Shown here: piece by piece, positions 55,333 to 63,528 of the stretch | How positions within the stretch are numbered: position 1 is the stretch's first letter | Layout of the letters: every line of letters begins with the position of its first letter | Assembly (NCBI RefSeq): GCF_016901575.1 | Contig: NZ_JACJKQ010000005.1 | Coordinates: 1-64,000, forward strand | Direction of reading: 5' to 3' | From: Enorma phocaeensis | GTDB taxonomy: Bacteria > Actinomycetota > Coriobacteriia > Coriobacteriales > Coriobacteriaceae | DNA length: 64,000 nucleotides | Program-made: the position numbers and the translations under genes | Notes under the pieces: generated by a model | Databases searched by the model: none | What the model saw: the letters and a program-made list of their open reading frames with translations, nothing else | Told to the model about the DNA's origin: nothing

Positions 55333-55800
55333 ATGGGCAAGGTATTGGTCGCGTATTTCTCGGCGAGCGGCGTGACGCGCCGCATTGCACGCGAGGTGGC
55401 AGAAGCGGTCGGGGCAGACCTCTTTGAGATCGAGCCCAAGCAACCCTATACGCGTGCGGACTTGAATTGGCAAAACAAGAGCAGTCGAAGCTCGATCGAG
55501 ATGGCGGACGCCGCATGTCGACCGGCTCTGGCGACGCCGGTGCCCGATGTCTCGGGATACGATGCGATACTGCTGGGCTTTCCCATCTGGTGGTACGTGG
55601 AGCCTCGAATCGTTGACACGTTTATCGAGCAGGCGGGGCTTGCGGGCAAGACGGTGATTCCGTTTGCCACGTCAGGCGGAAGCGGCATCGGCGACGCCGA
55701 ACGAAACCTCGCATCGTGCTATCCGGAGGTCTCTTGGAAGCGCGGCGCCCTGCTCAACGGCGACAACGCCGCGGCGTGGGCGCACGGCGCGGTGGCGTAG
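55333..55800 (+). CDS. Flavodoxin (cytosolic)
   Basis: A 155-residue flavodoxin of the Flavodoxin_4 kind: KVLVAYFSASGVTRRIAREVAEAVGADLFEIEP gives the FMN-phosphate loop, and GYDAILLGFPIWWYVEPRIVDTFIE and VIPFATSGGSGIGDAERNL the isoalloxazine loops. Short-chain electron carrier. The next gene, eight bases on, encodes a second flavodoxin with an export signal. Confidence 0.9.
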   Translation: MGKVLVAYFSASGVTRRIAREVAEAVGADLFEIEPKQPYTRADLNWQNKSSRSSIEMADAACRPALATPVPDVSGYDAILLGFPIWWYVEPRIVDTFIEQAGLAGKTVIPFATSGGSGIGDAERNLASCYPEVSWKRGALLNGDNAAAWAHGAVA

Positions 55801-55808
55801 GGGGAGCT

Positions 55809-56453
55809 ATGAGAGGTGTGACGAGAAGGACGTTTCTTGCCGGGGGAGCTGCCGCGCTGATGACGCTCGCCGCCGGATGTTCGGGCGGGCAAGACGAGCC
55901 TCAGGCGGATGCGCACGGCTCGGCGGCGACGGGCTCGTCTCAGATGGATGAGGCGGGCGGCGCTGTGCGGGAGGCATCGGACGCCTCGACGCTCGTCGTC
56001 TACTTTTCGGCGACGGGCAACACCGCCGGCATCGCGCAGGCGGTTGCCGGCCAGCTGGGCGCCGACACCTTTGCCATAGAGGCTTCCGTGCCATATACGG
56101 ACGACGACCTGAACTACAACGATGATTCGAGCCGTACGAGCCAGGAGCGCGCCGATGCTCGTCCCGAGCTTGTCCAGGTGACGCCCGACGGCTGGGATGG
56201 CTACGACACCGTGCTGGTGGGCTATCCCATTTGGTGGGGCGAGGCGGCCTGGCCGCTCCGTACGTTTGCGGAAGGCAACAGCTTCGATGGAAAGACCGTG
56301 GTTCCCTTCTGTACCTCGGCGTCGTCGGGAATCGGGCGAAGCGGAGAGCTGCTTGCCGGGCTTGCCGGAGACGGAGAGTGGCAAGAGGGGGAGCGGTTCT
56401 CGGCAGGTGCTTCCGAAGAGGCGGCAAGCTGGGCAGCCGGACTTGGGTTGTAG
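55809..56453 (+). CDS. Flavodoxin lipoprotein with Tat-type signal
   Basis: A 214-residue flavodoxin-fold protein carrying an N-terminal export signal: twin arginine in TRRTFLAGG (6-7), a hydrophobic run and lipobox LAAGC with Cys24. A linker of about 35 residues leads to the flavodoxin domain (58-214, TLVVYFSATGNTAGIAQAVAGQLGA; YDTVLVGYPIWWGEAAWPLRTF; VVPFCTSASSGIG). It would fold with FMN in the cytoplasm and be exported by Tat to the outer membrane face. The upstream flavodoxin is its cytosolic paralogue. Confidence 0.9.
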   Translation: MRGVTRRTFLAGGAAALMTLAAGCSGGQDEPQADAHGSAATGSSQMDEAGGAVREASDASTLVVYFSATGNTAGIAQAVAGQLGADTFAIEASVPYTDDDLNYNDDSSRTSQERADARPELVQVTPDGWDGYDTVLVGYPIWWGEAAWPLRTFAEGNSFDGKTVVPFCTSASSGIGRSGELLAGLAGDGEWQEGERFSAGASEEAASWAAGLGL

Positions 56454-56567
56454 CAAGGTGCGGCATATGAAATTACTGGCAATTGCTTCTCTCGGATGGC
56501 CTCTCTTGTCTGTGCGCTACGGCGGCGATGGCGAGCTCCCCACGCAGATCGGAAGATGAGGGAAGGG

Positions 56568-57110
56568 ATGGCAATGAATATCGTCGTTCTGCAGGGAAGC
56601 CCAAACCAACATGGGTCGACCGCCATGCTGGTGGACGAGTTTTCGCGCGGGGCACGCTCGGCGGGCCACACGGTGGAGCGCATCGACGTATGCGGTCTCG
56701 CCGTGGGGCCATGTCGAGGCTGCGTTGTCTGCGGCTATGGCGCCAGGCCATGTGTCCAGCACGACGACATGGGTCGCGTCTTGGATGCGATTCTTGAGGC
56801 GGATATGCTGGTTCTGGCGACGCCTCTGTATTACTACGGCATGACGGCGCAGCTCAAGGCGGTGGTAGATCGATTCTGCTCGGAGAATTCGGCCATTTCG
56901 GCGCGACGCCTCAAGGCCGCTCTGCTTACGGTCGCATGGAATGCGGACGGGTGGACATTTGAGGCGTTGGTCTCGCACTACCAGACCCTCTGTCGCTACC
57001 TTGATATGACGGACTGCGGCATGGTGCTTGGCTATGGGTGCGGCACGCCCAGCATGACGCGCGCCACGCGCGCTCCTCGCGAGGCCTTTGAATTGGGCCG
57101 TTCGGTGTAG
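56568..57110 (+). CDS. NADPH-dependent FMN reductase-like flavoprotein
   Basis: A 180-residue flavodoxin-like fold protein: MNIVVLQGSPNQHGSTAMLVDEFSRGARSAGHTVERIDV, a Cys-rich loop GPCRGCVVCGYGARPC and ATPLYYYGMTAQLKAVVDRF. Family members (multimeric flavodoxin WrbA-like/iron-sulfur flavoproteins) reduce flavins or quinones. Two starts, 56568 and 56574, both have plausible ribosome sites. It is 114 bases after the lipoprotein gene. Confidence 0.88.
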   Translation: MAMNIVVLQGSPNQHGSTAMLVDEFSRGARSAGHTVERIDVCGLAVGPCRGCVVCGYGARPCVQHDDMGRVLDAILEADMLVLATPLYYYGMTAQLKAVVDRFCSENSAISARRLKAALLTVAWNADGWTFEALVSHYQTLCRYLDMTDCGMVLGYGCGTPSMTRATRAPREAFELGRSV

Positions 57111-57237
57111 TCGAAATCTAACTGGGGTCGATGGCGTGTGTTGACGTGGCAGTCCATGCGTTGACGACATGGCCACCATGAAAAATGGGCATTGGACGCG
57201 AGAGGGCGCGGGGCGTTCAATACACATGAGGGCGCGA

Positions 57238-57386
57238 TGCCGAAGGACGCTTCGGTTTCGGCAAGAAGAGAGGGTGATGGGCATGCAGCTGATAGAAGAC
57301 CTGAAAACGACCGATCCCGAGAACGGCGCGCCGATCGAGATTTTAACGGGCTCGCCTGCATTGACGCGGCGGCGAAGGAACTCTAG
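57238..57386 (+). pseudogene. Possible remnant coding fragments in the 57.1-57.5 kb gap
   Basis: The gap between the flavin reductase and monooxygenase genes contains a fragment starting MGMQLIEDLKTTDPENGAPIEIL at 57277, with a GAGAGGG site, which loses coding character at once. In another frame the DNA continues NGLACIDAAAKEL-stop (ending 57386). A one-base shift near 57345 would join them. I cannot name the family; the region may equally be non-coding. Confidence 0.3.
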
Positions 57387-57402
57387 GTGGCCCGCTTCGG
57401 AA

Positions 57403-57438
57403 GGCTGGGGACGGGTTCAATTCATCCACTTTTCCCGG
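57403..57438. repeat. Partial REP-like copy
   Basis: The core GGGGACGGGTT...TTCATCC resembles the exact repeats at 8984 and 62136 and again follows a stop codon (57386). It is degenerate in the middle. Confidence 0.5.
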
Positions 57439-57490
57439 CGACCCGCTTCGCATGCATGGGGAAGTTGCAGACCAAGGAGGAGATGCGCAC

Positions 57491-57823
57491 ATGGCTATTA
57501 CGGTGAACCTGTATTACTCGGGCGAGAACGGAGCCGCCCGGGCCTTCGCCGAAGAGATGGAGTCCTCCGGTGTCGCGGCCGCCATCCGCGCCGAGGAGGG
57601 CAACGTTCGCTATCGGTACTTTCAGCCGCTCGATGATCCTGAGACGGTGCTGCTCATCGATGCGTGGCGCGACCAGGCGGCGCTCGACGCCCATCATGCA
57701 TCGCCCATGATGGCGGAGCTCGCCAAGCTTCGCGATAAGTATGACCTGCACATGCAGGTCGAGCGCTATGTCACCGACGACGCCGGCGTCCCGCCCCAGG
57801 ATGCGGCATTTATTCGCAAATAG
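57491..57823 (+). CDS. Antibiotic biosynthesis monooxygenase-like (ABM) protein
   Basis: A 110-residue dimeric ferredoxin-like-fold protein of the ABM/YgiN class, small quinol monooxygenases or aldolase-like domains: ITVNLYYSGENGAARAFAEEM, RYRYFQPLDDPETVLLIDAWRDQAALDAHHASPMMAELAKL, and a C-terminal beta strand. The position between quinone-type reductases supports a role in quinone or electrophile handling. AAGGAGGAG precedes the ATG. Confidence 0.85.
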   Translation: MAITVNLYYSGENGAARAFAEEMESSGVAAAIRAEEGNVRYRYFQPLDDPETVLLIDAWRDQAALDAHHASPMMAELAKLRDKYDLHMQVERYVTDDAGVPPQDAAFIRK

Positions 57824-57878
57824 CGCGTCTCCCCGCCTTCGCTCGGGCGGGGCCGCTCGACTCAACAGGGAGGGTCAC

Positions 57879-58901
57879 ATGGCAGATATGCAATATACTT
57901 CGCTGGGACATTCTGGAATCAAGGTTTCACGGCTCTGCCTTGGAGGCATGAGTTTCGGCGTGCCAGACCCGGCGCACCATCAGTGGACTATCGACCAGGA
58001 TGCCACGCGCGAGGTCATCGCTCGCGCGCTTGAGCTTGGCGTGAACTTTATCGACACCGCAAACACCTATGCCGGCGGCACGAGCGAGGAGTTCATCGGA
58101 CAGGCCCTGAGCGATCTTGGGGTGCGGCGCGACCAGGTGGTGCTTGCCAGCAAGGTGTTCTTCAACGAGGGCAACCTTTCACGCGAGGCCATCAACCGCG
58201 AGATCGACGGAACGCTTCGTCGCCTTGGAACGGACTACCTGGACCTCTACATCATCCATCGGTACGACTACAACACGCCTATCGAGGAAACCATGGAGGC
58301 GCTCGACGATCTGGTGCGCGCCGGAAAGGTGCGGGCGCTGGGGGCAAGCGCCATGTACGCCTACCAGCTGCACAACATGCAGGTGGTCGCCGAGCAAAAC
58401 GGATGGACCACGTTCACATCCATGCAGAACCACTACAACCTGCTGTATCGCGAGGACGAGCGCGAGATGATTCCCGTGTGCCGCCAGTTCGACATGGCGC
58501 TCACGCCCTATAGCCCGCTCGCATCGGGCCACCTGTGCCGGCCCACGTGGGATTCGGATTCGCTGCGCAGCCGCACCGACCAGGTTATGGTGAACAAGTA
58601 CGACGCGGCCCGCGAGAACGACATGCGGGTCGTGGCGCGCGTGGCCGAGGTCGCCGAAAAGCACGGCGTGCCGATGTCGCGCATAGCGATTGCCTGGCAT
58701 TGGGCGCGCGGCGTGACGTCGCCGATCATCGGGTGCTCGAAGCCGGAGCGCGTGGATGACGCCGTTGCCGCGCTCGATATCGAGCTGTCGGCAGAGGAGC
58801 TCGCATACATGGAGGAGCCCTACATTGCGCATGAGCTGGTGGGGCCGCTTGCCCGTCCCGGCGAGAAGCCGCTTGCGGGGACCACGGTGCCGGTTAAGTA
58901 G
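57879..58901 (+). CDS. Aldo/keto reductase
   Basis: A 340-residue NADPH-dependent aldo-keto reductase of the YajO/Kv-beta-like group. Catalytic residues: Asp and Tyr in NFIDTANTYAGG, Lys in VLASKVFF and His in LYIIHRYD. C-terminal cofactor region: SPIIGCSKPERVDDAV. It reduces carbonyl compounds in the cytosol. AGGGAGGG upstream. It ends the run of redox genes started by the ADH. Confidence 0.93.
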   Translation: MADMQYTSLGHSGIKVSRLCLGGMSFGVPDPAHHQWTIDQDATREVIARALELGVNFIDTANTYAGGTSEEFIGQALSDLGVRRDQVVLASKVFFNEGNLSREAINREIDGTLRRLGTDYLDLYIIHRYDYNTPIEETMEALDDLVRAGKVRALGASAMYAYQLHNMQVVAEQNGWTTFTSMQNHYNLLYREDEREMIPVCRQFDMALTPYSPLASGHLCRPTWDSDSLRSRTDQVMVNKYDAARENDMRVVARVAEVAEKHGVPMSRIAIAWHWARGVTSPIIGCSKPERVDDAVAALDIELSAEELAYMEEPYIAHELVGPLARPGEKPLAGTTVPVK

Positions 58902-59039
58902 CGGCCCGCAGGGCTGACGGGGAAGTGTCTCGACAGGAGACGTTTTGCATGCGGGCGCGTGGCTTTCGGGCCGTGTGCCCGCTCTCTATGTAGGCGAATG
59001 GGCTTGGATGCACGATTTTCTCAGTCATTCTTCAAATAG

Positions 59040-59241
59040 TGGCCGTTTTTGATACATACGAACGATTACGGTCGCCGATGTTTGCACGGGATAGCCTCGA
59101 AGAAGCATCTGGTTTGCGTATATGCAGTTTTCGAGCAAATAGGCATCGTTATATACGAAAAAAGTAAGTGTAGGAAAACTTTTGAATGTATATCAGCATG
59201 GTTGCATTGGGGTAATCGTTCGTATGTATCAAAAACGGCCA
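59040..59241. mobile_element. MITE-like element with perfect 30-base terminal inverted repeats
   Basis: Bases 59040-59069 (beginning TGGCCGTTTTTGATACATAC) are exactly reverse-complementary to 59212-59241. The element is 202 bases, AT-rich inside and has no coding capacity I can support. Target duplications are not obvious. The wider gap from 58902 to 59716 has lower GC than its surroundings and no gene. Confidence 0.75.
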
Positions 59242-59501
59242 GAATTGCAGAAAACGAAGAGTATTACTGGCCAATATTGTGGGGGCGGGGCCCACATAGG
59301 CTGATTTCTACTCGGCAAAGCACATGGGGCTGCACCGAGGAGAGCGAGACGGACGAGTTCGAAAAATGAATAATATACTCCGTGGCGGTATGATGGCTGT
59401 GGGATGTGACATATACGCGAGTTTTCTCGTATTACCAGGGCTCGGGGGCGCATTTCCAGGGTAAACAGCAACGTTCGCAGCGCATTACAGTTCTCTATTG
59501 A

Positions 59502-59626
59502 TGTAATCATAGTAAGTACAACGTGGAGAAAACGTGATGGACCTTCTGCCATAGGTGTAACTATTGACATTACAACGTGACCGCGGTGAATAGGTGCTGT
59601 CAAAATGTGTAATAGAAGAAGTTACA
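59502..59626 (+). promoter_or_regulatory. Three phased operator palindromes at the sirtuin promoter
   Basis: TGTAA-N9-GTACA (59502-59520), TGTAA-N9-TTACA (59556-59574) and TGTAA-N9-TTACA (59608-59626) have centres 54 and 52 bases apart, about five helical turns each. The middle one contains TTGACA (59564-59569), a consensus -35, with a -10-like TGAATA 17 bases on (59587-59592). This looks like a promoter controlled by one regulator binding three sites. Confidence 0.65.
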
Positions 59627-59716
59627 CCAGACGTTGGACTTTCGGCAGCCCTGGCGGCGCGCCGCCCGCCAGGGCAAAAGGAAAAGACAAGCAGGACTCA
59701 GAGGACGCGAGAACAA

Positions 59717-60658
59717 ATGGGCATGTATTTCAGCGGGTTTGCCACGCGCACCGGCGAGGGCTGCGAGGATTCTGTGCGCCGGCTGGCTCGTGAGCTTGAC
59801 GCCGCCGACGCCGTGCTGGTGGGGGCTGGTGCCGGCCTTTTCACGTTTGCGGGGCTTACCTATTCGGGAGAGCGTCTTGCGCGCTATTTTTCCGACTTCG
59901 TGCGCAAGTATCATTTTGCCGACATGTATTCTGGCGGGTTCTACCCTTACGCCTCGGAGTCCGAGCAGTGGGGGTTCTGGAGCCGCTACATCTGGATCAA
60001 CCGGTATGTGCCCATTCCCTCCGACACATACGGGCTGCTACATGGTCTCGTGAAGGACAAAGACTATTTTGTGCTGACCACCAACGTCGACCATTGCTTC
60101 CAGCGGTCTGGTTTTGACCGCAGTCGTCTGTTTTACACCCAGGGCGACTACGGCCTGTGGCAGTGTTCCAAGCCCTGCCACGATGCAACATACGACAACG
60201 AGAGCGTGGTGCGCAGCATGGTCCTTGCGCAAGGGTTCTCCATCGCGGGCGACGGCACGCTCGAGCTGCCTCCAGGCGGGCTCGATGCCTGTAGCCGCAT
60301 GGTGCCAGAACGGCTCGCCCCGCGCTGTCCGGTGTGCGACCAGCCCATGTCGATGAACCTGCGCGCCGACGATACGTTTGTGGAGGACGCGGGCTGGCAT
60401 CGGGCGGCGGCGCGGTATCAGGATTTCGTTCGTCGGCATGAGGGATGCCGCATGCTGCTGCTCGAGCTGGGCGTGGGCGGCAACACGCCGGTGATCATCA
60501 AATATCCGTTCTGGCGCATGGCGGAGTCTAGCCACAAGGCAACCTATGCCTGCGTGAACTTGGGGGAGAGCTTCTGCCCCCGCGAGATCGTTGGCCAATC
60601 TGTGTTGCTTGATGCAGGCATTACCCAGGTGCTGCGCGATGTGGCTCGCGAGCTGTAG
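59717..60658 (+). CDS. Class M-like sirtuin (SirTM-type, protein ADP-ribosyltransferase family)
   Basis: A 313-residue NAD+-binding Sir2-fold protein. NAD loop: LVGAGAGLFTFAGLTYSGERL (34-53), then DMYSGGFYPYASES and SRYIWINRY. TTNVDHCF (121-128) carries Asn123. YTQGDYG has Gln142 where deacetylase sirtuins have the catalytic His. Zinc Cys: C150, C154, C204, C207. These are marks of SirTM, which ADP-ribosylates lipoylated carrier proteins in operons with a macrodomain, GcvH-L and LplA. None of those partners is beside it here. The start at 59717 is the first ATG giving the family N-terminus. Confidence 0.88.
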   Translation: MGMYFSGFATRTGEGCEDSVRRLARELDAADAVLVGAGAGLFTFAGLTYSGERLARYFSDFVRKYHFADMYSGGFYPYASESEQWGFWSRYIWINRYVPIPSDTYGLLHGLVKDKDYFVLTTNVDHCFQRSGFDRSRLFYTQGDYGLWQCSKPCHDATYDNESVVRSMVLAQGFSIAGDGTLELPPGGLDACSRMVPERLAPRCPVCDQPMSMNLRADDTFVEDAGWHRAAARYQDFVRRHEGCRMLLLELGVGGNTPVIIKYPFWRMAESSHKATYACVNLGESFCPREIVGQSVLLDAGITQVLRDVAREL

Positions 60659-60802
60659 CCCCACGAGTTGTAGTGGTGGGGCCGAGGATTCGCCAGCCGA
60701 TGTCAAGCTTTCTGCTTGCCTTGGAGCTGACTCCAAGAGCTAAGGTGTAGGTGCAACTCGCGTCCGCGAGCTGTGCACATACAGACACGTAGGAGGGACT
60801 TT

Positions 60803-61552
60803 ATGGTCAAGCAGACGGCGGGGCGTAACACCCTCGGTGTGGTGGCGCCTAAATTCGCGGAGCTCAACGACGACGTGCTCTTTGGAGAGGTCTGGAGCCG
60901 CGAGGACAAGCTTTCGCTCAAGATGCGCTCTATCGTCACGGTGGTGACGCTTGTCGCAAAGGGCCTCACCGACACCTCGTTCGAGCATCACATGGCAAAC
61001 GCCAAGGCCAACGGCGTGACGCGCGACGAGATGGCGGAAATCCTCACGCACGAGGCGTTCTATGCCGGCTGGCCCAACTCATGGGCTGCGTTCCGCGTGA
61101 TGCTCAAGATCTACGGCGACGAGGCCGACGACGGCAAGGGCGCCGAGTTCAAGCCGATGTTCGGCATGGGCAACCCCAACGAGGCCTTTGCCCGGTACTT
61201 TGTCGGCAACTCGTATCTGAACCCGCTGACCAATGCGGCCGAATGCGGCATCGGGCTGGCGAACGTGACCTTCGAGCCGGGCTGCCGCAACAACTGGCAC
61301 GTCCACCACGCCGAGCGGGGCGGCGGGCAGATCCTCATCGCGACCGACGGCCGCGGCTGGTACCAGGAGTGGGGGAAGGAGCCGCAGGCGCTCGCGCCGG
61401 GCTCCGTCGTGGTGATCCCCGCGGGCGTGAAGCACTGGCACGGCGCCGCGGCGGACAGCTGGTTCAGCCACATCGCCTTCGAGGCCCCGGGCGAGGGCTG
61501 CTCGAACGAGTGGCTCGAGCCCGTGGACGACGAGCAATATCCGAAGGCGTAG
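60803..61552 (+). CDS. Carboxymuconolactone decarboxylase-like + cupin fusion
   Basis: A 249-residue fusion. The N-terminal CMD/AhpD-fold domain (about 15-110, SLKMRSIVTVVTLVAKGLTDTSFEHHMANAKANGVTRDEMAEILTHEAFYAGWP) lacks the CxxC of AhpD peroxidase partners, so a decarboxylase-like or structural role is likelier than disulfide chemistry. The C-terminal cupin (135-235) has HVHH and later His residues (VKHWHG) for a metal. Common in gut anaerobes; substrate unknown. GGAGGG upstream of the ATG. Confidence 0.9.
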   Translation: MVKQTAGRNTLGVVAPKFAELNDDVLFGEVWSREDKLSLKMRSIVTVVTLVAKGLTDTSFEHHMANAKANGVTRDEMAEILTHEAFYAGWPNSWAAFRVMLKIYGDEADDGKGAEFKPMFGMGNPNEAFARYFVGNSYLNPLTNAAECGIGLANVTFEPGCRNNWHVHHAERGGGQILIATDGRGWYQEWGKEPQALAPGSVVVIPAGVKHWHGAAADSWFSHIAFEAPGEGCSNEWLEPVDDEQYPKA

Positions 61553-61853
61553 CGCATCAAGCAGCTCGCGCGTCATGCCTCCGTCGCAGGTTTGGAACGT
61601 TTGCGAGCTTGGCGGATGCTGGAGAGGGATTTTGAGCGGGGCCGAGGCCGCCGGCGGGGCTGCCTCGGCCCTGCATCGCGTCTTGGGCGCTCACGGAGGG
61701 TTGGGTTTGCCCGCGAGGACCGGGCTTGCGCCGAGGCTCATCCTCTCTTTTGCATGCCGCGCCGCACGGCGCCTCGCTATGCCAGAAGGTCGCCGCGTCC
61801 GGGATGTTGGTACAATGGCTCCGCCTTACTGTGCCGCATGCGGAGGGAGCGCC

Positions 61854-62132
61854 ATGGCGGATGAGCAGACGCGCAACTATCAGTTTTTCAATCATGCGGC
61901 ATGCGAGTTCTACCCCTGTCACGACATGCCCGCCGAGGAGCTCAACTGCCTGTTTTGCTTCTGCCCGCTGTACTGTTTGGGCGACAGCTGCGGCGGTGAT
62001 TTCACCTATGTGGGCGAAGCGGGCGACATCAAGGATTGCTCGCGGTGCACGCTGCCGCATCGCCGTGAAAACTATGCCTACATCATGCGTCAGTACGAGC
62101 GCGTGAGGGAGCTTGCCGCCCGCCGCTCGTAG
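61854..62132 (+). CDS. Cysteine-rich small domain protein
   Basis: A 92-residue protein with about ten Cys in a conserved pattern (HAACEFYPCHDM...LNCLFCFCPLYCLGDSCGGDFTY...DCSRCTLPHRRENY), the 'Cys-rich small domain' family found in anaerobes, sometimes near cobalamin genes. It probably binds metal or an Fe-S cluster. Start at 61854 behind GGAGGGAG. A TACAAT box lies at 61811-61816. The gap 61553-61853 otherwise holds nothing I can name. Confidence 0.88.
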   Translation: MADEQTRNYQFFNHAACEFYPCHDMPAEELNCLFCFCPLYCLGDSCGGDFTYVGEAGDIKDCSRCTLPHRRENYAYIMRQYERVRELAARRS

Positions 62133-62135
62133 AGG

Positions 62136-62198
62136 GGTCATTTGGGGACGGGGTCGTTTCATCCCATTTCAGTCGTTTGGGGCGGGGTTGTTTCGTCC
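62136..62198. repeat. REP-like repeat, copy 2 plus degenerate tandem copy
   Basis: Bases 62136-62164 are identical over 29 bases to 8984-9012. A second, diverged unit follows directly (62171-62198, core GTTTGGGGCGGGGTTGTTTC). The array starts three bases after a stop codon, as REP-type elements often do. Confidence 0.8.
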
Positions 62199-62306
62199 CA
62201 CCGTTCGCCGCCGCTGTCGCGCGTTGGCGGCAAAGCGCGGAGCGGCTCGGCGCCCGTCCGGGTACACGACCTACAACAGCTATGGATGGTGAGGAGGTCG
62301 TGCACG

Positions 62307-62816
62307 ATGGCGAACGGATATGAGGCGGCGCGCAACGACGCGATGGCATCCGAGACATGCTGCTCGGAAGACGCATGCAGCCATATCGACGTGGGCTTCT
62401 GGTTCAAGGGATTTTTGGACGGCATGGCGGTGCTGGATGAGCCGCAGCGCGAGAGACTGTTTCGTTCGTGTGCGCGCACCTGTCTGGCGCAGGGCACCAT
62501 GGCAATGTATGGTGAGCTGTTTGAGCAGGCGCGCGGCGATCTTGACGAATTCTTCCGCTTGGTGCGCGATATCCCCGGCGTTTCGGCTCGTATAGAGCGG
62601 CCTGGACATGCCTGGTGCCTCATTTTCGAAACGTGCAGCTGCCCGTTGCACGGGGCGGGGTATGTCGACGACCCGGCGCTTTGCGGCTGCTCGCGGCAGA
62701 GCGTGACGCTTGCCATGCACGAGCTCTGGCCCGACGAGCGGTTCACCGTCCACCTCGTCCAGACCGTTCTGCGCGGCGATCCGGTCTGCGAGCTTGCAAT
62801 CGATCGCCTGACTTAG
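62307..62816 (+). CDS. Cys-rich hypothetical protein (DUF6144-like)
   Basis: A 169-residue protein with Cys clusters (ETCCSEDAC near 16-24; FETCSCPLHGAGYVDDPALCGCSRQ near 118-142), probably metal- or cluster-binding. The ATG at 62307 has a GAGGAGG site at 62291 with spacing slightly long. I recognise only a loose likeness to DUF6144/4-vinyl-reductase-associated proteins. The next gene begins right after it in another frame. Confidence 0.7.
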   Translation: MANGYEAARNDAMASETCCSEDACSHIDVGFWFKGFLDGMAVLDEPQRERLFRSCARTCLAQGTMAMYGELFEQARGDLDEFFRLVRDIPGVSARIERPGHAWCLIFETCSCPLHGAGYVDDPALCGCSRQSVTLAMHELWPDERFTVHLVQTVLRGDPVCELAIDRLT

Positions 62817-62890
62817 AAGAATCGGCCAAGGCGCGCGAAAAGGGCGCCCGAAAGGCCCCCCAGAGGTCGCATCGGTTTGTTGGCCAGCGC

Positions 62891-63406
62891 TTGCTTCGCG
62901 AGATGGCGGTCGTCGCCCGTCCCGCTACCTGCAAAGAGCTTGCCGACCGGCTGGGCATCTCTGCCTCGTCGGTTACGCATCACATGAAAAAGCTCGAGTC
63001 GCTGGGGTTGGTGCGGCTCGATCATACGGGGCGCGTGCGCGGCGTGACGGCGCGCTATTGGGTCGCGGTCCCTACGCAGGTCAATCTGCACATGCAAGAC
63101 GGGGACGACCTTTCAGATGAAAAGGCGCTCATCGTAGACTATGTGCACCAAACGACCTATGAGCATCTCAAGGCCTATGTCAAAGAGGGCGGCGCGCGAC
63201 GTGACAAGGACGCCGGCAACGTTTCGGGAGACCTCAGGTCCGGCTTTCTCTACCTTACCGAGGACGAGGCTCGCGAGGTACAGCGGCATATCCTGGCTAT
63301 CGTAGAGCGGCACGAGCGCCCGCACGAGGGGGCTACCCCCTGGGAGTTCTCATTCATGTGGCTACCCCATCGTGAAGGGGGAGGACGTCTGTCGTCCGAC
63401 GGGTAG
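62891..63406 (+). CDS. Winged-helix (ArsR-like) regulator, start uncertain
   Basis: A protein of about 171 residues with a clear winged-helix DNA-binding domain: ATCKELADRLGISASSVTHHMKKLESLGLVRLDHTGRVRGVTARYW. Protein-like sequence (SHRFVGQRLLREM) begins upstream, at about 62864, where no ATG, GTG or TTG lies in frame. The first allowed codons, TTG 62891 and ATG 62903, cut the first helix and lack ribosome sites. Either a rare start, a frameshift or a fusion to the previous gene is involved. C-terminal part (LSDEKALIVDYVHQTTYEHLKAYVK...) unrecognised. Confidence 0.65.
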   Translation: MLREMAVVARPATCKELADRLGISASSVTHHMKKLESLGLVRLDHTGRVRGVTARYWVAVPTQVNLHMQDGDDLSDEKALIVDYVHQTTYEHLKAYVKEGGARRDKDAGNVSGDLRSGFLYLTEDEAREVQRHILAIVERHERPHEGATPWEFSFMWLPHREGGGRLSSDG

Positions 63407-63528
63407 GCAGCCGCCTGCCGACCGGCGCAAAGGTTCGCTGCCAGCTGGCGTGCGGGGCACCTCGCTTTGACATCGCGGAAAAATCTATCGGCGCCGACGC
63501 GTTCGGCCTAGGGACCCGGAAGGCGGGG

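Noticed and set aside
59040-59241. Target-site duplication around the MITE-like element
   Set aside because: The bases flanking the two 30-base ends do not match, so I do not claim a duplication or a specific transposase family.
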